Origin: Metopolophium dirhodum
Lineage: Eukaryota; Arthropoda; Insecta; Hemiptera; Aphididae
Assembly (NCBI RefSeq): GCF_019925205.1
Contig: NC_083568.1
Span: 24,302,393-24,366,392, forward strand
Direction: 5' to 3'
Length of the DNA: 64,000 nucleotides
In this document: in pieces, positions 11,641 through 22,959 of the stretch
Layout: each line of letters begins with the position of its first letter
How positions within the stretch are numbered: the first letter of the stretch is position 1
Program-made: the position numbers and the translations under genes
Notes under the pieces: generated by a model
The model's database searches: none
What the model saw: only the letters and a program-made list of their open reading frames with translations
What the model was told of the DNA's origin: nothing

Positions 11641-12164
11641 AAAAATAGACGTAAATACGTACGCGGGCTAAATAATCCTGAAACGTATGATATATAAATA
11701 TATAATTATATCAAATTTAACTGTATGATTACACATTACAAAATACAAACTAAAATGCCCAGCTTCTTAAACAAAAAAAACTATTTAAAATATTTAGCTC
11801 ATTAAAGATAAGGATTATTCAAAGATACCAAATTGTCAATGTTTAATAAATTTGGCTAGATGTTAAATCAAAAAAAAAAAAATTGAAGGAGGATGTTGGC
11901 GCCCGCAGGCAAATGCATTTTAGGAAACCAAAAAAAAATTTTGAAAAAATTTAACTGTAGGAATACACATTAATAACCACATTGACGAAACCCGTCGGAG
12001 GGATGTGACCGCGTCGTCAAAAGGCGTGAAGGAGCCGCCCTCGCGACATATGGCTAAAGGTGCAATAACCCCCGAGGGAATGGTCTTATACTCCCCGTCA
12101 CACAGTGGTTATCAATGTAGTAATACAGTAATACAGATTACAAAGTCCAAACTAAAATGCACCG

Positions 12165-14011
12165 CCGTGAAGTTGGCCTTTAATTTTTTTCAAAAAAAGT
12201 TTTGCACAGTGCCAATAGTTTGCAAGTAATTAGCAAGAATTTGCAAGTCCAATCCCAGAATTTGCAAGTCAAAAACAAAGGAGTTATAAGGGGTGGAACC
12301 GAGGAAGGGCTAACTTCACGCAGCCCTGACTTGTTGTCAGAAACTTTCAAAACTGGTGTCAAAACACTCGTTAAAATTAGCAAGAATTTGCAAGTCCACT
12401 CCCGAAATTTGCAAGTCAAAAATCATATATTTTTTTAGTATTATCATTCTCTTATTTTAGAAGTTATAGGGGGGGGGGAACAAATTTTACCACTTTGGAA
12501 GTGACTCTCGCGCAAACTATTCAGTTTAAATAAAATGATATTAAAAACCTCAATATCATTTTTGAAAACCTATCCATAGATACCCTCACGTATGGGTTGG
12601 ATGAAAAAAAATTGTTGAGTTTCAGTATGGGCAACCCCTAAAATGTATTTTTTTCTATTTTTGTGGGGAAATCTTAATGCGGTTCATAGAATACATCTAC
12701 TTACCAAGTTTTAACTTTTAACAGTATAACTCTCATAGTTTCGAAGAAAAGTGGCAGTGACACCATGATGGACAGACAGACAGACATGACGAATCTATAA
12801 GCATTCCGTTTTTTGCTACGGAACCCTAAAAAAAACAGAATTTTAAACTTAATAATATGATTTTGAAGATTTTTTAACCATAACTTCCAAAGAAAATTTA
12901 ACCGACTTTTTTTAAAAGTGCCATTATTATGCTTATAAAAACACACATTTTAAAAAACAAAATTCACAAAAACCGCTTTGGAGCTAAATAAACTGGTATG
13001 GTTTCAATAATTCATATTTTCATGTATTACTTATCTCTTAAATCTCTAGAAAAACAAGTGTTAAATAAACATTATAATTTATAATATTACATTTGACATA
13101 TTAAAAATGAATACATTGATATCTTTAGAAGTATATTTTAATTTTTTTTTCTTATTATCAAAATAAATTACTGTACATATTAATTAAATAGCTATCAAGC
13201 TGAAACTCATAACTATGTTAATACCAATGTTAATTTGTTACAAACCTAATGATTCTAAATAATTATTTGTGGTGGACTAGTTTTAAAAGTGTCTGACAAC
13301 AAGTCAGTGCTGGGGTGGAAAACTTTGAAAAATCGTAGTGGTCGGAATTTTGACTTGCAAATTTCGGGAGTGGACTTGCAAATTCTTGCTAATTATAGCA
13401 AATGTTTTGACACCAGTTTTGAAAGTATCTGACAACAAGTCAGGGCTGGGGTGGAAATCTTTGAAAAATCGTAGGGGTGAGATTTTTGACTTGCAAATTT
13501 CGGGAGTGGACTTGCGAATTCTTGCTAATTATAACGAGTGTTTTGACACCAGTTTTGAAAGTTTCTGACAACAATTCAGGGCTGGGGTGGAAATCTTTGA
13601 AAAATCGTAGGGGTAGGAATTTTGACTTGCAAATTTCGGGAGTGGACTTGCAAATTCTTGCTAATTATAACGAGTGTTTTGAAACTAGTTTCATAAGTTT
13701 TAGTGAACATGTAAGGGCTGGGAAAAATACTTTGAAAAATCGTAAGGGTGAGATTTTTGACTTGCAAATTTCGGGAGTGGACTTACAAATTCTTGCTAAT
13801 TATAACGAGTGTTTTGACACTAGTTGCATAAGTTTTGGAGAACAAGTACGGGCTATGTGAAGTTAGCCCTTCCTCGGTTCCACCCCTTATAACTCCTTTA
13901 TTTTTGACTTGCAAATTCTGGGATTGAACTTGCAAATTCTTGCTAATTACTTGCAAAATATTGGGACTGTGCAAAACTTTTTTTGAAAAAGTGTAAGGGC
14001 CAACTTCACGG
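12165..14011. mobile_element. Foldback element with inverted ends and internal 136-bp tandem repeats
   Basis: Left end CCGTGAAGTTGGCC...CAAAAAAAGTTTTGCACAGT matches the reverse complement of the right end at about 13855-14011. The match continues through CTTGCAAATTCTTGCTAATT and AGTTATAAGGGGTGGAACCGAGG. The inverted ends are about 160 bp or more with few mismatches. From about 13292 there are roughly four and a half tandem units of about 136 bp. Each contains TTGACTTGCAAATTTCGGGA and CTGACAACAAGTCAGGGCTG. Long but meaningless ORFs run through these repeats on both strands. No transposase was found. Confidence 0.75.
13292..13860 (+). repeat. Tandem array, ~136-bp unit, about 4 copies
   Basis: Units start near 13292, 13428, 13564 and about 13700. 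They share CTGACAACAAGTCAGGGCTG, TTTGAAAAATCGTAGGGGT and TGACTTGCAAATTTCGGGAG. The last copies are more diverged (the CTGACAACAAGTCAG part is replaced). The array is internal to the foldback element. It explains the repeated peptide seen in the overlapping ORFs. Confidence 0.8.
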
Positions 14012-14395
14012 ACGTCTTATATTCATCACTAGATAATTCACGGTTAATGTTGGATAAGCCACACACATTTTCAAGCGCACCAGGGAAATCGTCATCTTGC
14101 GGAAGCCTGCACTTGAACCCATCAAGCAACGCTTCTGGCGTCGCAGTCAGCCCATATTCTTGTGGGTGTGTAATCACAATCAATATATTATATCAATCCT
14201 CGTACATTTGTCAAAACGTCCCAATAACCATGCGACACATTCACCTGATAAAAATATCGTTTTTCCCGATATCATACCGCTCGTATACTATATGGTTAAG
14301 CATGAAATCCTTTATATGATCTTTATACGGTTCAAGTACTGCATGCCTGCGCAAGTGGAACTCTGGCCTGATGTCGCGTGTATCGAATGAATTCA
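14012..14395 (-). pseudogene. Decayed coding sequence of unrecognised origin
   Basis: One minus-strand frame from about 14395 to 14012 reads like protein apart from three TGA codons. It starts with RDIRPEFHLRRHAVLEPYK, then continues IVITHPQEYGLTATPEALL and DDDFPGALENVCGLSNINR. The low-complexity AT bias of the surroundings is absent (codon use is more balanced). I cannot assign the family. Candidates are a gene of a large mobile element or an integrated virus. The fragment ends exactly at the boundary of the foldback element at 14011, so that insertion may have cut it. Confidence 0.4.
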
Positions 14396-15527
14396 TTATC
14401 ATTATTTATTTTAAAAATATAATACATGGTTAATTATAACTTATAACGTATACACTGTGTGCTTATAATTTGCAATCTGCCGATGTTTTTATGGGTTATG
14501 TCCTAAGGGTGAGTAATAAAGAGATAACTGAATACGCTTATTTGTGAGACGATTTTTTATACATTACGAATAATGGGATTTTATTCAACATATATTATCG
14601 ATTGTTACGCCTGCACTAAAATAATAATAATAATAATAATAATATTAATAATTCTATGGAATTTAACTTTAAATCGATTTAAAATTACACGTATAACTAT
14701 ATAAGAAATACATAAATGCTGAACGTTAAACTACACCACGCTGACGATCCACGGTTAACATATATTTTTACTGCGATGTATACTGATATGTGAGCTGTCT
14801 AATAATTATCATAGTTGATAGTTTTATTTAATATTCGTAGTGGTATAAGTTAGGTCGATATAAAAACATTCTGTTTAATATTTTTTTACTGATTTATTAA
14901 TATATTATTCATACATATTATAATATTTTCTAGAAAAAATATTCTACAAGGATATTTTATAGAAAATTTAGTAAAATCGTTTTCCTTGTATTATATTTCA
15001 TCATAAGGCGATGACGAAGCAATGGATTGGCTGTCTAAGACCAATGTTCGCCTTTAAATATATTATGAGCTCTTCTTATTATTATTATCTTTGTTATTGT
15101 TAATTTTATTTATTAGTTTATTAGCTTATTGTAAATCTATCTACTCTAGTACTCGTTACTTTGCTAATTTAATGTTTAATGTTTATTTAGTTTTATTTTA
15201 TGTTTATTTAATTTTGCTTTTCACCAATAAACCTACGCCATATGCAAGAAAAAAAAAAAAAAATATTTCATCTAAACACTATAATAATATTATTATTATT
15301 ATTATATTAATTTTGTATCACAGTCTACAGCTCGCTATTTAGATATTATAATTTGTATTATTATTCTGTGATAGCTTCATCGTACAACCTATAATCATGT
15401 AACATAAACAGTTACTGGTAGACCATCACTTAGGTTAGGAGTGTCTTGTCCGTAAGCGCATAAACCGCTACTTGACATTATTAGGGTTTTAAGTATAATT
15501 ATTTTACCTGTTATAAGTACTATAAAT
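14396..15527. other. AT-rich intergenic DNA, no gene seen
   Basis: AT-rich with a short (ATA)n run around 14620-14645 and (TAT)n tracts near 15285-15305. ORFs here are low-complexity. Confidence 0.5.
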
Positions 15528-15899
15528 ATGAATTTATTAAAATGTTCCATCGATTTTCAATCACTAGTGCATTCGGTGGAAGAGAACTCAAATCCGGAAT
15601 ATCATGTGTATTCAAGCTTTTTATCAAGGTTGAAAACATATGATTCGCGTTCGCCACAATCATACCAAGATAAATATTCATTGGCTAAATGTGGATTCAC
15701 TTGAATTGGTACAGTCAAGGAAAAAAATGATGAACCATGGAGTCAACACGCCTTGCATAACCCTAAATGCGTATTTTTATTATTATGATGTAAAGGCATA
15801 CAATTTATTGAAAATGTTAAAATGAATTTATCAATAATAATCGAGTTAGAAGCTGCAAATCTGAATCATATGATAACATTGATTGACGAACAACTATAA
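15528..15899 (+). pseudogene. BIR-domain (inhibitor-of-apoptosis type) pseudogene
   Basis: A single frame runs from ATG at 15528 to TAA at 15897-15899 (123 codons) with two internal TGA codons. It shows the framework of a BIR repeat: the entry SRLKTYDS, then KYSLAKCGFT, then EPWSQHALHNPKCVFLL and a KGIQFI-like exit. In BIR domains the sequence between the CGF and the W...H...C segments holds a CxxC zinc pair. Here that stretch is shortened and the CxxC is missing. The domain therefore cannot bind zinc as usual. Functional BIR proteins inhibit caspases or regulate mitosis and immunity (established). There is no visible intron, so it may be a retrocopy, a copy captured by a mobile element, or a fragment of an expanded IAP family. 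Expression is unlikely. Confidence 0.65.
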
Positions 15900-16142
15900 T
15901 AATATGTCACCTATGTAAATTATACTGTAATAAGCTATATATCATGTATATTTTATTGAATAAATATTAAAATATATTAAACAATTTAAGTGCTATATAC
16001 TTGGTATCCTTCTAAATGAATATATATTATACATATTATTTATGGTATATACACCGATAACTGTTATACGTTACGTACTAGCATTTTTTAAATTATTAGT
16101 AGGTATATTAAATATTTATTATAATAATAATAATTATAATTA

Positions 16143-16634
16143 TTATTTACAATTTAGTCCTTCAACGACGTATAGTTTGATTTGATATTGGCGTGTGTTG
16201 ATTGTAATTATTAATTCTGTTGTTCCTATTTGTATCAGTTCGTTGTTGCCAGCGCCTGTTATAATTATTTGTTCTTTGGGTTTAGTGACTTGTTTATTTT
16301 TTATTAGGGAATAATCTATACATGATATATTTGAGCCTGTGTCTATAATTGCATTTTGTTCGTTGCCGTCTAGTTTTATTTTTATGGAGAGCACTCTTTG
16401 TTTTCGTTCCCTATCTGAATCTACGCTTATATTTTGATTGTTGATTTCGATTTCATTTTTGTGTTGAATTAGCTGGTTTTTCGTTTCTATGGCTTTCTCG
16501 TCTTCTTGTATAGGCCGGTTCCGATATTCCCTTATGTATTTTCCGCATATTTCACAAAACATAACGTTTCCCCCCTCGCTCCAATACTGTTCTTTGTCAT
16601 CGTAGTCGTCTAGTATGTCCTTGGACCTGGACAA
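16143..16634 (-). pseudogene. Retroelement aspartic protease (retropepsin) fragment
   Basis: A 163-codon open frame. Near residue 27 there is a CxxC (FCEICGKYIREY). After a charged linker comes a retropepsin core with the catalytic IIDTGSNISC around residues 96-105, and a flap-like segment IIITGAGNNELI. It stops at VVEGLNCK, just before the ILG-type motif that closes retropepsins, and no reverse transcriptase follows. The fragment is cut at 16143 by AT-rich DNA. The frame upstream continues, after a one-base shift near 16665, into the OTU/papain-like domain. The three domains at 16143-17660 are therefore parts of one former polyprotein. Family: LTR retrotransposon, probably Gypsy-like (inference). 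Confidence 0.72.
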
Positions 16635-16664
16635 ATATTCGCAGTCTTGAGTACCATATTGTGG

Positions 16665-17165
16665 ATTTATCTGTTTTAAAATTATTGTCGGTTTTATTTT
16701 TCTCTATAGGGTTTTGTTGGGATAATTTTAAGCGATCGAAACATTCGTGTAAGAAATGGTCTACATTTTCTTCTATAGTATTAAAGTTGGGAAAAACTGT
16801 GTTTATTGTTATGTTATTGAATTGGCGTGGGTTATATGTTTCTGTTATGATTCCTGGTGTCCAATGGCAATTTTTATTGAATATCCCTATGTTTTTCCTA
16901 TTTAATTTCCAGTAAATTATGGCATTTGTATATTCGGAATTTTCGTGTATTAAATATAAGTTGAAATTGAATTGGTCACAGATAAACGCTAGATCGTCAT
17001 CTTTAAGATAGTAGCCAGATTTTCAATTAGGAGTTCCGAGCATATTTAATAATTCTACTGTTTTTCTATATATACCATGTTGTTTAAGGCATATTCGTAG
17101 TGCGTGGGCACCACAGTCACCGTCTCCGGGTACGTTTTCCGTTTTTATGAATGAACCGGCGATTT
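16665..17165 (-). pseudogene. OTU/papain-like cysteine protease domain of a retroelement
   Basis: Reading the minus strand from 17160 gives ENVPGDGDCGAHALRICL, the nucleophile motif of OTU/viral papain-like proteases (Cys codon at 17115-17113). About 80 codons later comes NKNCHWTPG, with the likely catalytic His at 16866-16864. The spacing suits a compact OTU fold. One in-frame TGA lies near 17005, after GTPN, and the frame shifts by one base near 16665 before the aspartic protease segment. OTU enzymes remove ubiquitin or process polyproteins (established). In this setting the role could be polyprotein cleavage or deubiquitination (inference). It lies directly after a macrodomain and before a retropepsin in the same orientation. 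Confidence 0.68.
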
Positions 17166-17295
17166 ATGAGATTTCATTTTTTTAATTTATCGTTAGTTGT
17201 GTTATTGAAATTTTTTCCTAACGTGATATTACTAGTTTGTGAACCATTGTTTTTTAAATATTTATTTTGTTTTTCATCGTCATTGTTTGGTAGTA

Positions 17296-17660
17296 GGCAT
17301 ATTAAAATTTTTATTTGCGTGTCTTGAAATTAAACTTAATCATAGTAGAAATAACGTTCCAATTCTTTTTGTCTCGTCCAGTGCAGATTTTGGGTAATGC
17401 TAAAGTAGTAATATTATTCTCTATACAAAATTTTCTAGAGTAAGCTAGTGTTCTGAAAATGTTAGTGTACGCTGGTTTATCGTAATATTCATTTTTTTGT
17501 TATGAGGTATAGAACCTATTGTCTTCCGTTTTTAAAATAAGCAATTTTTTTGGTTTTTTTTCTTTGGTGTATTAAATTTTGAACGTTGTTAAATTTATTT
17601 CTAAATTGTAATGCGATCCCCTTCGACATAGTAAGACCACAAGTTTCACACGCACGTCGT
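17296..17660 (-). pseudogene. Macrodomain (TARG1/OARD1-like) fragment of a retroelement
   Basis: The N-terminal half is read from about 17650: GLTMSKGIALQFRNKF, VQNLIHQRKK and IAYFKNGR. After a shift near 17510 and a stop near 17490, the second half follows: YYDKPAYTNIFRTLAYSRK, ENNITTLALPKICTGRD, KKNWNVIS and then IKILICLLP. This is the block order of a TARG1-type macrodomain: the GxG/KGIA ADP-ribose loop, KP.Y.N helix, LP(K/R)I loop and terminal strand. The usual G in PKIGCG is replaced, reading PKICTG. Macrodomains bind or remove ADP-ribose and counter antiviral ADP-ribosylation in several RNA viruses (established). The segment is cut off at about 17650 where plus-strand sequence begins. 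It is a dead copy with several lesions. Confidence 0.72.
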
Positions 17661-17662
17661 AC

Positions 17663-18590
17663 ATCAGTCAGCGACATTAGATACAACCTAATAGTCGATT
17701 TTAAAAATAAAAACATACAAATCGATAATAATTCTAAACAAAAGAGTGAACTACCAATGCATCTACTCAAAATTCAAAAAACTCTTCACAGTCGGGAGCC
17801 GACGGCGGTGACCGGTAGGAAGCCTAAAAACAGCTGCAATCTCATTCGCAAAAATATTTTAAATAATACAGCTCGCCAGATAAATTGAACAGGACCATGT
17901 ACAATATGAAAGTCCTCAGACCATTCCACAAGTCTTTAAGTCGGATAAATCAAGTCATCACTAGATCATCAAAGGCTACAGAGAACTCAAAATGTCCAGA
18001 CAGTGCAGAACCATCAGAAATTTCCAAATCTCTTGACGTCCAAAATCTTCCTCAAGCAAGTTCTTATATTCAAAACCTTAATAAATTGGCGTTCCGAATC
18101 AAAATATTAGAACAAGCATTACTATTTGAACTAGTACTAAATAAGTACAATTATGAAACACAGAACATTATCTCCATAATAAACACAGCCTTAGATGGTA
18201 AAATTCACACTAGTGTCCTTACTCCACAGCACGTTATTAAAGAACTTCTCAAAATTTAGGTAGACTTGCCAATTGTAAATACTTTTCCGTTGGAAATAAA
18301 TACAGAATCACTTAAAGATATTCTCCGAACCTCTGAAAAAACCATATTCTTTAAAGACAATTATCTTATCTATGTAATAGAAATTTCACTAACTTCCATT
18401 GAAGAATATAGTATATGTATATCATCCAATACCTTTACCAATACCTCACAGTGAACAAACCATTTTCTTAGTCGACCCTGAAATAGATTATTTAGGTGTG
18501 AGCAGTATGGTATCACCCGTATTGGACAATACGTGGTAAACCAACTATACGCCTTACCCTCGTATTCTCTAGTTAATGACACTCTCTAAA
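17663..18590 (+). pseudogene. Envelope-like (errantivirus/Gypsy env) fragment
   Basis: Plus-strand frames at about 17663-17888, 17885-18259 and 18266-18454, followed by traces to about 18510, look like successive parts of one broken protein. Visible pieces are NLNKLAFRIKILEQALLFEL, a helical region typical of insect retroviral/F-type envelope proteins, and LTPQHVIKELLKI. After one frame break comes NTFPLEINTESLKDIL. An aromatic-hydrophobic stretch with IPLPHSEQTIFLV-like sequence is read in the other frames. No signal peptide, furin site or transmembrane anchor is intact. The similarity to errantivirus envelopes is from general pattern, not an alignment. It runs opposite to the adjacent macro–OTU–protease fragment, so the two are not in the usual pol–env arrangement. 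It is non-functional as it stands. Confidence 0.5.
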
Positions 18591-18646
18591 GTTAATTAGA
18601 ATGGCACTGTTAACTCGTAGAGGTACGATGGTACGATGGTTGCACC

Positions 18647-19259
18647 CAAAAACCGCACACTTTTGATTTTAGCCCTAAAAAGGTCGATAGCCAAAAACCT
18701 CACAGCTTAACGGTCATTGTATAACAAATTACCGTACATTTATAGTGGGTTAAAACCGCACACTATTTTTAGTAAAAATAGTGAAAAGATAAGATTATAT
18801 GATATGTACTATTGTTTCAATTTTGGGAAGAATTTTTACGTGACGGAGATCGTATAAAGTTTTTTAAAAAACGTCGGCAGTCGGTTTCAACCAATCAAAC
18901 TGAAAGTTTTAATTTTTTTTAAAATTGATATTTAAATTTTTTTAATATACCTATACATTTTTTTTAAATTAATATTTTAAATTATTGAATTTATACATTT
19001 TTAAGTTGACATTTTTTTAAAATTGATATTTAAAATTTTTAAATAAAATTTAAAAAAAAATAGAACAAATTATTAATTGTACATATACACGTGCGTTTTT
19101 TGTTTATCGACCTTTTTGGGGTCAAAATCATAACTGTGCGGTTTTTGGATACGACAATTTCTAAAATTGTGCGGTTTTGACCTATTAAATGTGTGCGGTT
19201 TTAACCTACCAAAAGTGTGCGGTTTTGACCTGTATTTTATCAAAAGTGTGCGGTTTTTG
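18647..19259. mobile_element. MITE-like element with 21-bp perfect inverted ends
   Basis: CAAAAACCGCACACTTTTGAT at 18647-18667 is exactly inverted at 19239-19259. The right part has several more copies of GTGTGCGGTTTT, so the subterminal region is repeat-rich. Possible target duplication ACGATGGT / ACGGATGGT lies a few bases outside both ends. There is no coding sequence. It interrupts the decayed stretch following the envelope-like fragment. Confidence 0.7.
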
Positions 19260-21404
19260 CAGTCAACGGATGGTATGCGCTTGTCAATTCTTAGTTCGTT
19301 CCTATCTAGTTGAAATGACTCAAAGATTACATATACCTTGGCACTATTCAGTTTAATAAAACTTCATTGACACATAGTACGTATATCCCGGCGCTGTTCC
19401 TATAAAAAGGTAAGAACGTAAGAATGACTAAAATAATGTTTATCTCGGGTTTTTAGGTCGGAAACACTTTTATTGTATTAAAACAAATTAATATAAATAA
19501 GACACTTAGCAAATTCAGATCGCCTAGCCCGTACTACGATCGGCGTTTCACACGCACGTCGTACCTACGTCCTCGCCGAATCACTCAGCGACAACGGGGC
19601 CCCCGTGCCTGCGCGTACGGCGGTGTTGTATAGAAAATATTATTGTCGCCTCATCACATATTGCTTCGCTGGCCTGACCTATGTCAATAATTTACAATTT
19701 AAAATATTCCCACCTATATCACATATATATTAAATAATATTATTTTGACGACTGTCTGCAATATATGACAATTCTATAGTATATACTTAAGCAGTGGCGG
19801 CTCATGCTAAGGTGCGATGGTGCGACCGCACTCCCTATGTACATTTTAAAATAAAATTATATTCGAAATTATACTTCTCATGGTAATTAAATAGGAATCA
19901 TGATGGTCTGTATTTCTTACGAAATAATTTTAATAATTCCAAATTGTACTGTAAAATAATAATATTAAATTTGAAGAAAAAAATATCATCTTAACCAGGA
20001 AATTATTCCATTGCAAATAAGAAATAATCTAAAAATTAAACGAAAGCCGAGCGACCAATGTCTGTAACAGTGTAACATCGTACTTTCGTGTATACTGTGT
20101 AGATACAGTATGGTGCGGCGGCCCGAGGCGCACACAAAATATGTGTGTTATACGGGTTATAATATTATCAAATTATGATTATATTGAGATGTGTCGCAAC
20201 TCGCAACGGCGGCGGCACACGGCAGCGGCGGGACTATAATATTATTTTGGTGCGGTAATTTTCGTAGCACATTTCCGGCGGCGACCTGTACTCTATTGTA
20301 TCTATGGGCATAAGCACGATTTGTGGAAATCAACAACGGGGACTGGCGTCCGCGGGTCGCGGCAGCGTGGCGAGACAATACTATATACTAATATACTATT
20401 ACTGTGCGATAATTCTCGTTGTACGTTTACGGCGGCGACCTGCGATTTTGTATTTACAGGGTAAATTAATTAACAGAGTTCGATATTTACGTCTAATTAT
20501 AGCTATAGAAATACCGACCAATAGCAATGATTGTGAAGTAGGTACTTGTATCCATATCAGACATGATAATACATGTATTGCATTATTAATATTTATTTTA
20601 ATGAATATATAATTTTATGAGTAGGTAATATAAATATTATTAAAGTTATAGTTATTAATATTATTAAAGTTATAATTAATGTTAGTCAGTGCCTCAGTGA
20701 CATTGAAGTCAAATTGTACAGGTGAGGTCAATCATAGATTTAGTATTCATCTGAGATCGGTGGTGGGTGGGGCTACTTCCACTTCAAAAAAAAATTTATC
20801 GCACTACCATATGAAACTACCACGAGCAGCCACTGTACTTAAGTATATATACGTATATACTATAGTATGTATATAGTATATACTTGTAACGAAAACGAAA
20901 TGCCTCATAGAAGATAAACAACTGATCAACGCACCGCCAGGCGACATCGGCACCGCCGAAGCAGCCGGAAACACTATTTTCATTCAATAGAGCGCGCTGG
21001 TCATGAACGATGAATTCCGCACCAGGACCTACACCATGAATACCATAGGGAAATACCGACCGCTCTAAATAATCACAGAACCGGGAAGTAACATATAAGC
21101 GGGCCCGGCAGCCACATCAACACGGTCCGATCTCCGACTCTATAGTCTTTGTAAGTAATTGCCTAGTGTAAGTAACTATTCTTGGCCACCCTCGGGAAGG
21201 TTAGAATAGTCAAAGCACTCGGTGTCTCGGCCTAGACTTACGAAAGCCACTGTCGCCCCCGCACAACTTTTATCCGTGTATATCGTTCTCGGCCACCCGA
21301 CGACCGGGAAGGTTAGAACTATTACATACGCCCGCCGCCGTCGTACCACCGTATTACCAGGGGTAGGACACTTCTCGGCGGCGGGCTGATAATAGAGAAT
21401 CAAC
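19260..21404. other. Intergenic DNA with small duplications, no gene seen
   Basis: A 20-bp copy of GTTTCACACGCACGTCGTAC at 19545-19564 matches 17643-17662. Around 20205-20455 a GC-rich segment ending in GGCGGCGACCTG occurs twice in tandem with divergence. At 20838-20884 a TATACTATAGTATATA palindrome family occurs, as at 22581-22632 and 8270-8400. No exon could be supported. Confidence 0.5.
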
Positions 21405-22009
21405 CACTGCAGGTCCGCAGTAGGGGCATGTATCTGGGAAAATATGAAATCTTAACGTTTTCATTTTTGGTAGCACTGAATTTGCCATGATACGACGTTT
21501 TATTGTGATCTCAATTATATTAACGTATTAGAATTTTTTAAAATAATTCTATATTAATAGTTAATACCACTTTTTATTTATTTTTGTAATTTAATTGTAT
21601 CAATATGAATGAAATACCTGAACATGTATTCACATAGTCAGATATGTTATTTTATTTCAAATTTTTTAAAATCTATGGTAAGTAGTAACATAATTAAGGT
21701 ACCTAAAAATAAAAAAAATTGTATTTATAATATTGTATTAAATATTTGTATTTATATTCAAATACTTAGTGAGTAATCGCAAAGGGCATTTTTATACTAG
21801 TATTTTAAAAGTATTTTTAATACTGCTTTATTCCAATACTAGTATTAACTATTAGTTGTGTCCGGATGTCCGGTGAAGAGTTAACTCATTGTTTTAAAGC
21901 AATTAAATTAAAATAGTACATTTTATCGTATAAAAGTATGCCATATTTATTTTTCGTATATTAATGGTCAAACTGTTAAATGAACTGGCCCTACTGCGGA
22001 CCTGCAGTG
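21405..22009. mobile_element. Small inverted-repeat element (MITE)
   Basis: CACTGCAGGTCCGCAGTAGGG at the left end (21405) is inverted at the right end as CCCTACTGCGGACCTGCAGTG (to 22009). The CA...TG termini and length suggest an hAT-like non-autonomous element. No clear 8-bp duplication was seen, so the class is uncertain. Most of the interior is AT-rich and non-coding. Confidence 0.68.
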
Positions 22010-22441
22010 ACTGACTCAAGCCTTCGTCCTATGCTGCCTGTATAAATTTTTATCAGTGTCCATTCTGATTGTTATATTCTGTGGTATTACTGAATATCAC
22101 TCATCACTGCCACGTGCCCGTATCGATGCCGCCGCGGTTACCTACTCTAATACGGTTGCCGACAGTGCCGTGCGGGCGAACTCACGTATTTATTTTATCA
22201 CGGATCATAACAACCTCGAATCCACCAAGACTTAAGTACCGTGACTACATGATATATATATTTATATATTGTGATTAGGAATGTAATAATGTCATAGAAA
22301 CACGCGATTTAATATGGTATTCAATTGTGATGAACACTTCACGAGAAAGTGTTAATCGTCGTCACTTGGTGTAAATTTCTGTTTATATTCATAAAATATA
22401 TCTATATTTAACATTGTATAAAATATTCATATTTAAGAAGA

Positions 22442-22540
22442 AATAAAAATTTACATGATTACCATAAATAAATCTGTTATAATTATAATTATTTATAAAT
22501 GATAACAGATTTATTTATGGTAATCATGTAAATTTTTATT
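22442..22540. repeat. Perfect hairpin, 39-bp arms
   Basis: The arm at 22442-22480 (AATAAAAATTTACATGATTACC...) is exactly reverse-complemented at 22502-22540. The loop is a 21-bp AT-rich spacer. There is no coding sequence. It would form a strong cruciform or, if transcribed, a hairpin RNA. Confidence 0.85.
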
Positions 22541-22959
22541 ATATGTAATCCAAATAGGAACGAAATATTTTTAAACATACTTTAGTATATATACGTATAT
22601 ACTATAGTATATATAGAGTATATACTATAGTTTGTAACGTCTCGCACGATAGCCTACCCAGATTCGGCGTGGAGCGTACATTGACGAAAACCGGCAATAG
22701 GTCGCCAACCCACAGCCGAGATTTGGAAATCGGAGCATGCGGGATTTATATAATATATTTTTATATAATATATTAGATTTTAAAATAATTAACAACTGGT
22801 TTATAAGATATTATTAAATATTTATTTGAATAAAGGATATTGTGATAATTAAGTTTCTAGCAAAGAAAAGCCACATGGCATAAATACTTTGCCCCAAAAG
22901 AGTCACCTTAGAAAAAAAACCATGACACATAACATTGGTTCTATACCAATGTATATTTG

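Noticed and set aside
12180..13974. ORFs with repeated TCKFREWTCKFLLI-like peptides on both strands
   Set aside because: They are translations of the 136-bp tandem repeats and inverted ends of the foldback element.
20157..20876. ORFs of 65-102 codons around a GC-rich patch
   Set aside because: No domain, no splice partners and local duplication explains the openness.
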